Positions 11,267 to 19,608 of a stretch of DNA of 64,000 nt are shown piece by piece. The notes below the pieces were generated by a model. That model made no database searches, was not told where the DNA came from, and saw nothing but the letters and a program-made list of their open reading frames with translations. The stretch is from positions 434,001-498,000 of the forward strand of contig JADJNS010000004.1 of assembly GCA_016714225.1 (NCBI GenBank). Direction: 5' to 3'. The position numbers were made by a program, and so were the translations under genes. Every line of letters begins with the position of its first letter. Within the stretch, counting starts at the first letter, position 1. Source of the stretch: Archangiaceae bacterium (GTDB lineage: Bacteria > Myxococcota > Myxococcia > Myxococcales > Myxococcaceae).

Positions 11267-11794
11267 ATGACCAAGATCAACCAGGGAAGCTCGTCGCCCA
11301 GGAAGTACGTCGAAGACCCGGCGTCGCCCGCCGCAGGGGGTGCCCAGCGAACCCGTCAGCCCCTGACGGTGCCGAACCCGAACCCTGCTGGTCGGCCGAC
11401 GCTCGACCCGCCCGGTCAATCTCGGCCCACGCTCATGCCGCCGCCTGAGTCGCGACCGACGCTCGAGGCCCCGCCGGACTCCCGGCCCACCCGCATGCCG
11501 CCGGCGGAGTCGCGACCGGTGCTCGAGCCGCCCCTGCCAGGCCGGCCGACGCTCGACCCGCCGCTGACGGTGCCGACCCCGTACCCCAACCGGGATCCGT
11601 TCGGCCCGGGGCCGCTGACGGTGCCGAACCCGAACGCGGGGCCGGGGCCGCTGACGGTGCCGAACCCGAACACCGGGCCGGGGCCGGGGCCGCTGACGGT
11701 GCCGAACCCGAACGCCGGGCCGGGGCCGCTGACGGTGCCGAACCCGAACGCCGGCCCGGGGCCGCTGACGGTGCCGAACCCTCGGAAGTGCTGA
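11267..11794 (+). CDS. Pro-rich tandem-repeat peptide, candidate RiPP precursor
   Basis: The 175-residue product matches no family I recognise. A polar N-terminus of about 30 residues (MTKINQGSSSPRKYVEDP...) could be a leader. The rest consists of two repeat types. Six 10-residue units follow S/G-R-P-T-L-x-P-P-x-x, and seven copies of PLTVPNPN-like units are mostly spaced by AGPGP. The protein ends PNPRKC with a single terminal Cys. There is no signal peptide. The stop is 7 bases from the start of a RiPP-maturation type radical SAM gene. That context, not the sequence itself, is the reason for calling it a precursor. No clear ribosome binding site precedes the ATG. Confidence 0.65.
   Translation: MTKINQGSSSPRKYVEDPASPAAGGAQRTRQPLTVPNPNPAGRPTLDPPGQSRPTLMPPPESRPTLEAPPDSRPTRMPPAESRPVLEPPLPGRPTLDPPLTVPTPYPNRDPFGPGPLTVPNPNAGPGPLTVPNPNTGPGPGPLTVPNPNAGPGPLTVPNPNAGPGPLTVPNPRKC
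11361..11790 (+). repeat. Two interleaved tandem repeats in the Pro-rich peptide gene
   Basis: A 30-bp unit encoding (S/G)RPTLxPPxx is repeated six times. A roughly 33-bp unit encoding LTVPNPNAGPG recurs near the 3' end, with a first copy upstream of the 30-bp block. Codon use in the last copies is almost identical, so the array expanded recently by DNA duplication. Confidence 0.85.
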
Positions 11795-11801
11795 GGGCGG
11801 C

Positions 11802-13616
11802 ATGAAGCCCGCGGCGCTGGTGAGCATGCCCACGCTGTCGCCGCGGTTCCCCTCGTTTCAGCTCGCGCTGTTGCAGGCGACGCTGGCGCGGGAGGGAATC
11901 GCGAGCGACTCGTACTCGCTGTTCATGTACTTCGCGAAGCAGGTGGGCTGGGCGCTGAACGAGTCGCTCGCCACCATGGCCGATTCGATGATCGGCGAGT
12001 GGATCTGGTCGAGGGCCGCGTTCGGGGCCTTCTCGGAAGACGACGGCTACTTCGCCGCGTTCCCCGAAGAGGTGTCGCGCACCCTGGCCGCGGGCGCATG
12101 CACGCTCGATGAGCTGCGCCGCCTTCGCGAGGTCGACACCGCGGCGTTCGTCGAGCACTACGCGGCCACGGTGAACTGGGCGAAGTACGGCCTGGTCGGG
12201 TTCAGCATCTGCTTTCAGCAGCTGAACGCGAGCCTGGCGATGGCCAAGGCGATCAAGCGGCGATACCCCACCGTGCCGATCGTCTTCGGCGGGTCGACGT
12301 TCGAAGACGACATCGCGCGCGAGGTGATGACCGGTTGCCCGCAGGTCGACGTGGTGCACTGCGGAGACGCCGACGAGGTGCTGCCAGAGCTCGCGCGGCG
12401 CCTGGCCGAGGGCGCCTCGCTCGAAGGCCTGCGGGGCCCGATGTGGCGCGAAGCGGGCGGGGTGCTCCGCTACGAGGGGCGCGCGCCCAACCTCGACCGC
12501 ATGGACAAGACGCCGGTGCCCGACTTCGACGAGTACTTCCAGGCGTGCCAGGAGACGGGGTTCGAGCAGAAGGTCATGCTGCCGATCGAGACCGCGCGGG
12601 GCTGCTGGCACGGCATGAAGAACCACTGCACGTTCTGCGGGCTGAACCGGCAGGGCATGAACTTTCGCGCCAAGAGCCCCGACGCCGTGCTCGAGCTGCT
12701 GCGCGCGCTTTCTGATCGCTACGGCGTGTTCAACTTCAACGCGATCGACAACATCGTGTCGCCCGAGTACGTCGACGCCCTGTTCGCGCGGCTCGCCGAG
12801 CAGAAGAGCGACTTCCGGCTGCACTACGAGATTCGCTCGAATCTGAGCCGCGAGAAGCTCAAGCAGATGGTGCGGGGTGGCGTCTACTCGGTGCAGCCCG
12901 GCATCGAGAGCTTCTCGACGCACGTGCTGTCGCTGATGAAGAAGTTCACCACCGGCATTCGCAACATCGAGCTGCTGAAGTGGACCTCGTACTACGGGGT
13001 CGAGAACCTCTACATTCTCCTCTGTGGCTTTCACGGCGAGACCGAGGCCGACTACCGCCAGCTCGCCGAGGTGTTGCCCAAGCTGGTGCACTTCCAGCCG
13101 CCGGTGGCGATGGGGCGCGCGCGCGCCGACCGCGGCTCGCCGATGTTCGAGCGGCCGGCCCAGCACGGGGTGAAGAACCTGCGGCCCGCGCGCTGCTACC
13201 CCTTCATCTTCCCGGCCGAGCGCTTCGACCTGACCAGGGTCTCGTACTACTTCGAGCACGACGCGGTCGCGCCGCTGCCCGAAGAGGTGCACGACGCCTG
13301 TATCCGCCTGGTCGACGGGTGGCGGGCCCGCTGGCACTCGGCGAACCGCCCGTGGCTGCGGTACGCAAAGGGGTGGAGATCGCTCACCATCTCGGACGGC
13401 CGGGGCGCGACGCCGCGCGAAGTGCGGCTGCGCGGCGAAGTGGCCGAGCTCTACGAGCTGTGCGCCGAGGCCCGGCGCGCAGAAGACGTGCGCGAGAGGT
13501 TGGGCGACCCGGGGTGGCTCGACGAGGCGCTGGCCGAGCTCGTGTCCGACGACCTGCTGCTGCACCTCGATGGCCGCTACCTGGCGCTCGCGCTGCCCGC
13601 GAACGCGAATCACTGA
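11802..13616 (+). CDS. B12-binding radical SAM protein, RiPP maturation C-methyltransferase family
   Basis: This 604-residue enzyme has an N-terminal cobalamin-binding-like domain (VSMPTLSPRFPSFQLALLQATL at the start; VGFSICFQQLNASLAMAKAIK and VPIVFGGSTFEDD further in). A radical SAM core carries the unusual cluster motif C268-X7-C276-X2-C279 within ETARGCWHGMKNHCTFCGLN. That CX7CX2C form and the CGLNxxGM continuation agree with the family I know as ribosomal peptide maturation radical SAM protein 1 (TIGR03975). Members are thought to C-methylate peptide residues. GAGGGCGGC before the ATG and the 7-base gap to the repeat peptide indicate one operon. The substrate assignment is inferred. Confidence 0.85.
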   Translation: MKPAALVSMPTLSPRFPSFQLALLQATLAREGIASDSYSLFMYFAKQVGWALNESLATMADSMIGEWIWSRAAFGAFSEDDGYFAAFPEEVSRTLAAGACTLDELRRLREVDTAAFVEHYAATVNWAKYGLVGFSICFQQLNASLAMAKAIKRRYPTVPIVFGGSTFEDDIAREVMTGCPQVDVVHCGDADEVLPELARRLAEGASLEGLRGPMWREAGGVLRYEGRAPNLDRMDKTPVPDFDEYFQACQETGFEQKVMLPIETARGCWHGMKNHCTFCGLNRQGMNFRAKSPDAVLELLRALSDRYGVFNFNAIDNIVSPEYVDALFARLAEQKSDFRLHYEIRSNLSREKLKQMVRGGVYSVQPGIESFSTHVLSLMKKFTTGIRNIELLKWTSYYGVENLYILLCGFHGETEADYRQLAEVLPKLVHFQPPVAMGRARADRGSPMFERPAQHGVKNLRPARCYPFIFPAERFDLTRVSYYFEHDAVAPLPEEVHDACIRLVDGWRARWHSANRPWLRYAKGWRSLTISDGRGATPREVRLRGEVAELYELCAEARRAEDVRERLGDPGWLDEALAELVSDDLLLHLDGRYLALALPANANH

Positions 13617-13627
13617 ACGCGCCCGCT

Positions 13628-14410
13628 TCACTCGACGGCGGTGTGGGTGACTCCGAAGCGCTCGGGTGTGCCGACCAGCGCCCGCGCCGCCCACAGCAGG
13701 GCGTCGTCGTGGCCGACCTGCACCGGCAGCGCGTGCTCGGTGGCGCCCGGCACCACGGCGTCGGGGTGGTCGGGCCAGTGCCAGCCAGGAGTGGGTCGCA
13801 TCACGTGATCCGACGCGGCGTGCGTACGAAGGTGAAATACCTTCACACCCTCGGGCGCACGCGCGTAGGTCAGGTTCCCCCCCAGGGTCATGACGAACGG
13901 TTTGTGGGTGAGCAGCGCGGTGCGCCAGCTGGCGTAGCCATGGCCCGCGAGCGGTGAAGCCACGGTGATCAGCAAGAGCTCGCGCTCGCGCGCCTGCTGG
14001 CCCAGCTCGAGATCTCCCGCGGCGAGCGCCGCCAGCACTCCGCCCGCGCTGTGGGCGAGCACCACCACCTGCCGTCTCGGCGGCAGGCACGCCGAGAGGT
14101 GCTCGACGCCTTCCGAGAACCGATCGAGCAGCGCGCGGGTGTCTTCCATCGGGCTCCAGCGGAAGGTGAACATCGCCGCCGGCTGCAGGCCGTTCAGCAC
14201 CGCCTTCACCTCGTCGTTGTTCTGCGTGTCGCCGCCGATGCCGGGCACCAGCATCACCGCGGGGCCGGGGCCTTCGACCGCAGGGCAGGCCTGCGAGCCC
14301 TGCCACGCCAACGCCGCGGGTTGCCGGTCGACGCGAAACCACCCTCGGCCCGAGTGGCCACAGCCTCCACACGCCACCGCCGCCGAGACCAGCAGCCCGA
14401 GCCCTCGCAT
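13628..14410 (-). CDS. Alpha/beta-hydrolase-like lipoprotein
   Basis: The 260-residue protein has a lipoprotein-like N-terminus (MRGLGLLVSAAVACGGC), then VMLVPGIGGD (oxyanion region) and the nucleophile elbow AHSAGG. Late His residues in PDAVVPGATEHALP could complete a triad. This fits an esterase or lipase of the alpha/beta-hydrolase fold at the outer membrane. It converges on the radical SAM gene with an 11-base gap, so any link to the peptide locus is only positional. Confidence 0.72.
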   Translation of the reverse strand: MRGLGLLVSAAVACGGCGHSGRGWFRVDRQPAALAWQGSQACPAVEGPGPAVMLVPGIGGDTQNNDEVKAVLNGLQPAAMFTFRWSPMEDTRALLDRFSEGVEHLSACLPPRRQVVVLAHSAGGVLAALAAGDLELGQQARERELLLITVASPLAGHGYASWRTALLTHKPFVMTLGGNLTYARAPEGVKVFHLRTHAASDHVMRPTPGWHWPDHPDAVVPGATEHALPVQVGHDDALLWAARALVGTPERFGVTHTAVE

Positions 14411-14502
14411 ACCGCAGCCAGATAACGTCGGCCGCGCGCCGCTCCATGAGAAAGATCGAAAGACGGTCTTCGGTCGAATCGAAGTCTGCCCCCGGCGCGC
14501 TT

Positions 14503-15297
14503 CTAGATCCCCCGCAGCTTTCGAACCTCGGCCCAGGCGTCGGTGATCTGCCGGAACCGCTCGGCGGCGGCGTCGGCCTCGCGCTTGGGGCGCCCCGCGA
14601 AGCGGTCGGGGTGGTGGTCGCTGGCGAGCCTTCGAAACGCGGTGCGCAGCTGGTCGTCGCTGGCGGCCTCGGTGAGGCCCAGGGCGGCGTAGTGCTCGCG
14701 GCCGCTGCCCAGGTGCATCGAGGTGATCTGCTGCAGCTGCTCGTCCGAGAGGTTGAGCGCGCCGACGATCTGCTTGATCGCGTCCGACTCCGAGCGGCTC
14801 AGGTCGGCGTCGACCAGCGCCAGCTCGTAGAGCGCGTTGACGAACAGCGGCCGGTCGGCCGGCAAGAGCCGGGCGCGGGCCTTCTTGGTGCCGGCGGCGA
14901 GCTCGACCGGCGGGCCGGCGAGCGCCTTCTTGAGCGCCTGGCGCACCTGCTCGAGCGCGTCGGCGTCGAAGTGCCGCTCGCGCACGAAGTACTCGCGAAT
15001 GACGCGGATCTCGCCCTGGGTCACCGGGCCGTCGGTGCGCGCCACCTCGATGAACAGCGGGCACAAGAGCTTCGCCAGCACGGTGTCGGGGTGGGTGCGT
15101 GGCACCGGGCGGGGCGCGGGCGGCCCGAGCAGCTCGTCGATGCTCTTGAGCTTCTCGGCAGGCACCAGCGGCTCGCGGTCGAAGAGCAGGTGACCCAGCA
15201 CCAGGCCCACGCAGCCGAAGAAGATCGCCATCGTCGCCGACTGGAGGAACAGGCCGACGATCACCCCTGCGATGGCGCCGAGAGCTTTCCCGAACAT
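14503..15297 (-). CDS. DjlA-like co-chaperone: membrane anchor, TerB domain, J domain
   Basis: The protein is about 264 residues. An N-terminal Gly-rich hydrophobic segment (LGAIAGVIVGLFLQS...FFGCVGLVLGHLL) is followed by an all-helical TerB-like domain (LLCPLFIEVARTDGPVTQGEIRVIREYF). The C-terminal J domain has the HPD motif in SDHHPDRF. The order matches DjlA, a membrane-bound DnaK partner. ATG 15297 was taken as start; a GTG two codons upstream is equally possible. It is divergent from folD. Confidence 0.85.
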   Translation of the reverse strand: MFGKALGAIAGVIVGLFLQSATMAIFFGCVGLVLGHLLFDREPLVPAEKLKSIDELLGPPAPRPVPRTHPDTVLAKLLCPLFIEVARTDGPVTQGEIRVIREYFVRERHFDADALEQVRQALKKALAGPPVELAAGTKKARARLLPADRPLFVNALYELALVDADLSRSESDAIKQIVGALNLSDEQLQQITSMHLGSGREHYAALGLTEAASDDQLRTAFRRLASDHHPDRFAGRPKREADAAAERFRQITDAWAEVRKLRGI

Positions 15298-15330
15298 GCC
15301 CACGGGGCGGGATCATAGAGTGCACGCGCC

Positions 15331-16182
15331 ATGACGGCTCAACTCATCGACGGCAAAGCGCTGGCCCTCAAGGTCCGCGAAGGTCTCAAGGGCGAGGCGC
15401 AGCAGATCGCGACCCGGAGGGGGTTCGCCCCCGGCATCGCCGTGGTGCGGGTGGGCGAAGACCCCGCCTCGAAGGTCTACGTCACCTCGAAGAAGAAGAC
15501 GGCCGAAGAGCTGGGCTTCGGCTCGTGGGAGCACCACCTCGACGCGACGATCTCTCAAGCCGAGCTGCTCGCGCTGGTGGCGAAGCTGAACGCCGACCCC
15601 CAGGTCGACGGCATTCTGGTGCAGCTCCCGCTGCCCAAGCACATCGACTCGAACGCGGTGCTGCTGGCCGTCGACCCGGCCAAAGACGTCGACGGCTTTC
15701 ACCCGGTGAACGCGGGCCACCTCTTTCAAGGCCGCCCGGGCCTGGTGGCCTGCACGCCGGCCGGGGTGATGCGCATGCTCGAAGAGATTCGCTTCAACCC
15801 CAGCGGCAAGAACGCGGTGGTGATCGGCCGCAGCAACATCGTGGGCCGCCCGATGGCGGCGCTGCTCATCAACGCCAGCGCCACGGTCACGGTGTGCCAC
15901 AGCAAGTCAGACGTGGCCGCCGAGGTGCGCCGCGCCGAGCTGGTGGTCGCCGCGGTGGGGGTCAAGCACCTGGTCAAGGGCGAGTGGGTGAAGCCCGGCG
16001 CGGTGGTCATCGACGTGGGCATGAACCGCGGCGCCGACGGCAAGCTGGCCGGCGACGTCGAGTTCGAACCCGCGAAAGAGCGCGCCGCCTTCATCACCCC
16101 GGTGCCGGGCGGAGTCGGCCCGATGACCATCGCGATGCTGATGAGCAACACCGTGGCCGCCGCGAGAGCGCGCGCGAAATAG
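15331..16182 (+). CDS. folD: Bifunctional methylenetetrahydrofolate dehydrogenase/cyclohydrolase
   Basis: The 283-residue enzyme interconverts methylene-, methenyl- and formyl-tetrahydrofolate using NADP. Diagnostic segments are YVTSKKK with the catalytic Lys, DGILVQLPLPKH, and the nucleotide-binding GRSNIVGRPMA. The C-terminal TPVPGGVGPMTIAML motif is also present. Length is standard. Folate one-carbon genes metF and gcvTHP lie 2-10 kb downstream. A 7-bp hairpin (16195-16201 with 16206-16212, loop CTCC) just after the stop may end transcription but lacks a T run. Nothing else is evident before base 16401. Confidence 0.96.
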   Translation: MTAQLIDGKALALKVREGLKGEAQQIATRRGFAPGIAVVRVGEDPASKVYVTSKKKTAEELGFGSWEHHLDATISQAELLALVAKLNADPQVDGILVQLPLPKHIDSNAVLLAVDPAKDVDGFHPVNAGHLFQGRPGLVACTPAGVMRMLEEIRFNPSGKNAVVIGRSNIVGRPMAALLINASATVTVCHSKSDVAAEVRRAELVVAAVGVKHLVKGEWVKPGAVVIDVGMNRGADGKLAGDVEFEPAKERAAFITPVPGGVGPMTIAMLMSNTVAAARARAK

Positions 16183-16400
16183 CGCGTAGAAAATGGCCGA
16201 GCTCCCTCGGCCCATGCTCGCTGCCGCTGGGTAGGCGCCCCGGGCGTTGGAGCATCACCGCCGCAGGTGGCATCGCGACAGCCCCGCCCCGAGCGCGCGT
16301 GCGCTCCACCTCCCAAACCCGCAGCACCTCTCGCCGCAGCCCCGGCGCGCGCATTGCTCAGCTGCAGCGCCGTCAACTCGAGGGCCGGAGAGGAACAAAA

Positions 16401-16703
16401 ATGTTTCGTTGCACCCGTTGTGACGGTTTCGTCCCGCGGCAGTCGACCGCATGCCCCAACTGCCGCGCTGCCGCCAAGAAGGCCTGGTGGTCGGCGCCGC
16501 TCGCCTTCGCGGGCGCCGGCCTGGCGACCGTGACGCTCTCGGCCTGCTACGGCGCGCCCTGCGTGATCACCGTCAATCTGCCCGACGGCGGCACCAAGAA
16601 AGACACCACGGCCTTCGATTGCTACAGCACCTACGACTGCAACCAGAGCGCTGACGGCGGTGTCCCCGAGCACGACACCGAGTGGGAGAACTACTGCAAG
16701 TGA
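16401..16703 (+). CDS. Cys-containing small protein coupled to a radical SAM/SPASM enzyme
   Basis: The 100-residue protein starts with a zinc ribbon (C4-X2-C7 and C18-X2-C21). A positively charged hydrophobic segment (residues 26-48) ends in LSAC with Cys49, which resembles a lipobox. The C-terminal half has Cys54, 74, 80 and 99, an NLPDGGTKKDTTAFDCY segment and a final YCK. GGAGAGGAA 5-6 bases before the ATG is a strong ribosome binding site. Its TGA overlaps the GTG start of the radical SAM gene, so the two are translationally coupled. I do not recognise a family. A modified-peptide precursor is inferred from the coupling. Confidence 0.75.
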   Translation: MFRCTRCDGFVPRQSTACPNCRAAAKKAWWSAPLAFAGAGLATVTLSACYGAPCVITVNLPDGGTKKDTTAFDCYSTYDCNQSADGGVPEHDTEWENYCK

Positions 16704-17950
16704 GCTCGCGCGACGACCTCTTCCGGCGGTTCGACGTGCGCCAGGCCGAGCGGCCCACCTATGTGGTGTGGGAGCTCACCCTGGCGTGCGATCAGCCGTG
16801 CACCCACTGCGGCTCGCGCGCGGGCACTGCGCGCGAAGGTGAGCTCTCCACCGACAAGGCACTCGAAGTGGTGAAGCAGCTGGCCGCCGCCGGTACGTTC
16901 GAGGTCGTCTTGATCGGCGGGGAGGCCTATCTGCACCCGGGCTTCCTCGCCGTCGTTCGCGCGCTGCGCGAGGCCGGCATTCGCCCCTCGATGACCACCG
17001 GGGGCCGCGGCATCGACCGCGCGCTCGCGCGACAGATGGCCCAGGCGGGGCTGCACACGGTCTCGGTCAGCATCGATGGGCTCGAGCCCACCCACGACCT
17101 GATGCGCGCCTCGAAGGGCAGCTTCGCCTCGGCGTTCGCGGCGCTCGGCCACCTGTACCGCGCCGGCCTTCGCACCGCCTCGAACATCAACCTGAACCGC
17201 CTCAACCACGCCGACCTCGAGCCGCTCTACGAGCAGCTCAAGGACACCGGCATCGGCGCCTGGCAGGTGCAGCTCACCGCGCCGCTGGGCCGCGCCGCCG
17301 ATCGCGCCGCGATGCTCCTGCAGCCGTGGGACCTGGTCGAGCTGGTGCCCCGCATCGCGAAGCTGAAGGCCCGCGCGTGGCAAGAGGCGCAGATCTCGCT
17401 GCAGCCGGGAAACAACCTCGGCTACTTCGGGCCCGAAGAGGCGGCGCTGCGCTCGCCCCGCCCGGGCATGAACGATCACTTCCAGGGCTGCCAGGCGGGC
17501 AAGCAGCTGATGGGCATCGAGTCGAGTGGGGCGCTCAAGGGCTGCCCCTCGCTGCAGAGCGACGCCTACGTGCGCGGCAGCCTGGCGAAAGAAGAGCTCG
17601 CCGAGGTCTGGTCGCGCCTCGCGGTGCGCCGCACGGTCGAAGATCTCTGGGGCTTCTGCAAGAGCTGCCCGTACGCCGAGACCTGCCTGGGCGGCTGCAC
17701 GTTCACCGCCCACGCGTTCTTCGGTCGCCCCGGCAACAACCCGTACTGCCACTACCGCGCGCGCACCCTGGCTGCCCGCGGGGTACGCGAGCGCCTGGTG
17801 CTGAAGCAGCAGGCACCGGGGCGCCCGTTCGATCACGCGCTGTTCGAGCTGGTCGAGGAGCCGCTCGACGCGCCCGACGTGAAGCCGCCCACCCCGCGCC
17901 AGCTGGTGAAGCGGTCTGTTGCTCTCGGGTTCAGCCCTTCAGCGCGCTGA
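16700..17950 (+). CDS. Radical SAM/SPASM peptide-maturase-like enzyme
   Basis: The 416-residue protein has the radical SAM cluster motif C30-X3-C34-X2-C37 (ACDQPCTHC) and core motifs VVLIGGEAYLHP and VSVSIDGLEPTHD. The C-terminal SPASM domain is Cys-rich (FQGC, GCPSL, FCKSCPYAETCLGGC, PYC), as in enzymes that carry auxiliary Fe-S clusters and modify peptides. The GTG start at 16700 lies inside the stop of the upstream small gene. The last 20 bases overlap convergent metF. The reaction is not known; thioether or carbon-carbon crosslinking is typical of the class. Confidence 0.85.
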   Translation: MSSRDDLFRRFDVRQAERPTYVVWELTLACDQPCTHCGSRAGTAREGELSTDKALEVVKQLAAAGTFEVVLIGGEAYLHPGFLAVVRALREAGIRPSMTTGGRGIDRALARQMAQAGLHTVSVSIDGLEPTHDLMRASKGSFASAFAALGHLYRAGLRTASNINLNRLNHADLEPLYEQLKDTGIGAWQVQLTAPLGRAADRAAMLLQPWDLVELVPRIAKLKARAWQEAQISLQPGNNLGYFGPEEAALRSPRPGMNDHFQGCQAGKQLMGIESSGALKGCPSLQSDAYVRGSLAKEELAEVWSRLAVRRTVEDLWGFCKSCPYAETCLGGCTFTAHAFFGRPGNNPYCHYRARTLAARGVRERLVLKQQAPGRPFDHALFELVEEPLDAPDVKPPTPRQLVKRSVALGFSPSAR

Positions 17951-18797
17951 CGATCATGCGCGTCGCGGGGCTCTTGTTCAGCGTGTAGAAGTGAATGCCC
18001 GGCACGCCGCGCGCGAGCAGCTCGACGCACTGCCGGGTGGCGTGCGCCACGCCCAGCTGCATCACCGCCTCGGGGTCGTCTTTCACCTTCTCGAGCTGCA
18101 GCTGCAGCCTCATCGGCATGGTCGCGCCGCAGAGGCGAATGAAGCGGCCCACCTGCTCGTGGTTGGTGATGGGCATGATGCCCGGCACGATCGGCACGTT
18201 GATGCCGGCGCGCCGCGCCCGCTCGACGAAGTCGAAGTAGAAGGCGTTGTCGAAGAACAGCTGGGTGATGACGAAGTCGAGGCCCGCGTCGACCTTCACC
18301 TTGAGGTGCTCGAGGTCTTTCTCGCGCGACGGGGTCTCGAGGTGCCCTTCGGGGTAGCCCGCCGACCCGAGGCAGAAGGGGTATTCGCGCTCGCGAATCA
18401 GCTCGACCAGCTCGTTGGCGTAGCGCAGCCCTCCCGGCACCGGCTGGTAGCTGGTCGCCCCCTTCGGCGGGTCGCCGCGCAGCGCCAGCACGTTCTCGAT
18501 CTTCCCGTCGCGCAAGGTGTCGAGCACGTGAATCAGCTCTTCGCGGGTGTGGCCCACGCAGGTGAGGTGGGCCATCGCCTCGATGCCGGTGCGCTCTTTG
18601 ATCTGCGTCACCAACCCGATGGTGCGATCGCGCGTCGAGCCGCCCGCGCCGTAGGTCACCGAGACGAAGCCGGGCTCGAGGGCGCGCAGGTCTTCGAGCG
18701 TCGCCCAGAGGTTCTTCTCGCCCTCTTCGGTCTTGGGCGGAAAGAACTCGAACGAGAAGCACGGCTTCGAAGGGTTCAGTCGATTGCGGATCTTCAT
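17931..18797 (-). CDS. metF: 5,10-methylenetetrahydrofolate reductase
   Basis: This 288-residue FAD enzyme reduces methylene-THF to methyl-THF for methionine synthesis. Recognisable segments are FSFEFFPPKTEEGE near the N-terminus, VSVTYGAGGSTRD, AHLTCVGHTREEL, NVLALRGDPPKG, DFVITQLFFDN and PIVPGIMPITN. Length matches bacterial MetF. Its ATG starts directly after the TAA of the 18798-19502 gene, so the two form an operon. Confidence 0.96.
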   Translation of the reverse strand: MKIRNRLNPSKPCFSFEFFPPKTEEGEKNLWATLEDLRALEPGFVSVTYGAGGSTRDRTIGLVTQIKERTGIEAMAHLTCVGHTREELIHVLDTLRDGKIENVLALRGDPPKGATSYQPVPGGLRYANELVELIREREYPFCLGSAGYPEGHLETPSREKDLEHLKVKVDAGLDFVITQLFFDNAFYFDFVERARRAGINVPIVPGIMPITNHEQVGRFIRLCGATMPMRLQLQLEKVKDDPEAVMQLGVAHATRQCVELLARGVPGIHFYTLNKSPATRMIVSALKG

Positions 18798-19502
18798 TTA
18801 GAGCCACCCCGGCTTCGCGCCGATCACCGCCATCGCGCCGACCGGCTCTCCGGCCGGCCGGTAGCGGTAGCGCTGCGCGAACACCCGCGCCTGGTCTTCA
18901 CCGCGCTCGCTCACCAGCGCCATCACCGCCGCCGAGCGCGATTGGTCTTCCACCGACGTCAAGAAGCCCTCGTACACCCAGGCGCACGAGACCGCGTTCC
19001 TGGGCAGCTCTGCGGCGCTCTGTCGCGCCGCCGCCTCGGCCGCCTCGGCGGTGGGGAAGTGAAAGCGCGCCAGCTCGAGCTTGCCGGCCTGCAGGGTGAG
19101 CAAGAACGGCTCGAGCGCCTCGCCCTGCTGAATCTGGCCGATGCCGTGGCGCAGCGCCGCCGCTCCGAAGGCGTAGGCGCGCGAGAGGGGGTCGAACGGC
19201 CGGGCGTCGTCGTCGCGCACGTAGAAGGTGGCGTGGGGCTCGGCGCCGACCTGAAGCGCTCCGCCGGGAGCGAGGGTCACCACGCTGCGCTCGGTGCGGC
19301 CGGTGCCCGGCTCGATGGTGATCAGCTCGGCCCTCTCGAGGCGCCACATCAGCACGATGCGCTGCAGGCCCTCGGGGCCCACGAAGCTGTGAATCGCGTC
19401 TCCCCACGGTGAGAAGTGGAACGCGTGCTCGCCGAAGCGTGCCAGCCCCGCCGAGTCGTTCGGCGAGATCACCCAGCGGCCGTGGAGCTGAGCCGGTTCC
19501 AT
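18798..19502 (-). CDS. Hypothetical cytoplasmic protein upstream of metF
   Basis: The 234-residue protein shows no signal peptide, membrane helix or known motif. The N-terminal half reads like a beta-sandwich lipocalin-type strand pattern (LHGRWVISPNDSAG, HAFHFSPWGD), and the C-terminal half is helical and Ala-rich. It is directly upstream of metF without a gap and divergent from gcvT. The function is unknown. Confidence 0.65.
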   Translation of the reverse strand: MEPAQLHGRWVISPNDSAGLARFGEHAFHFSPWGDAIHSFVGPEGLQRIVLMWRLERAELITIEPGTGRTERSVVTLAPGGALQVGAEPHATFYVRDDDARPFDPLSRAYAFGAAALRHGIGQIQQGEALEPFLLTLQAGKLELARFHFPTAEAAEAAARQSAAELPRNAVSCAWVYEGFLTSVEDQSRSAAVMALVSERGEDQARVFAQRYRYRPAGEPVGAMAVIGAKPGWL

Positions 19503-19575
19503 TCGAATCGGCGCATATCAGATTCCCGAATACCGGTTCCCTGCCAACCTCGGAGGTTGAGCTTTTTACGATTCC

Positions 19576-19592
19576 CGATTCACCCTGAATCG
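19576..19592. promoter_or_regulatory. Perfect 7-bp inverted repeat upstream of gcvT
   Basis: CGATTCA and TGAATCG flank CCC, 16 bases before the gcvT start and in the divergent space shared with the metF-side operon. It could bind a dimeric regulator or form a small leader hairpin. I looked for a glycine riboswitch here and did not see one; the 106-bp space is too short and lacks the conserved motifs. Confidence 0.4.
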
Positions 19593-19608
19593 ATATACCA
19601 GCCGCCCC

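Noticed and set aside
19503..19608. Glycine riboswitch before gcvT
   Set aside because: The space is only 106 bp and none of the conserved aptamer blocks is present.
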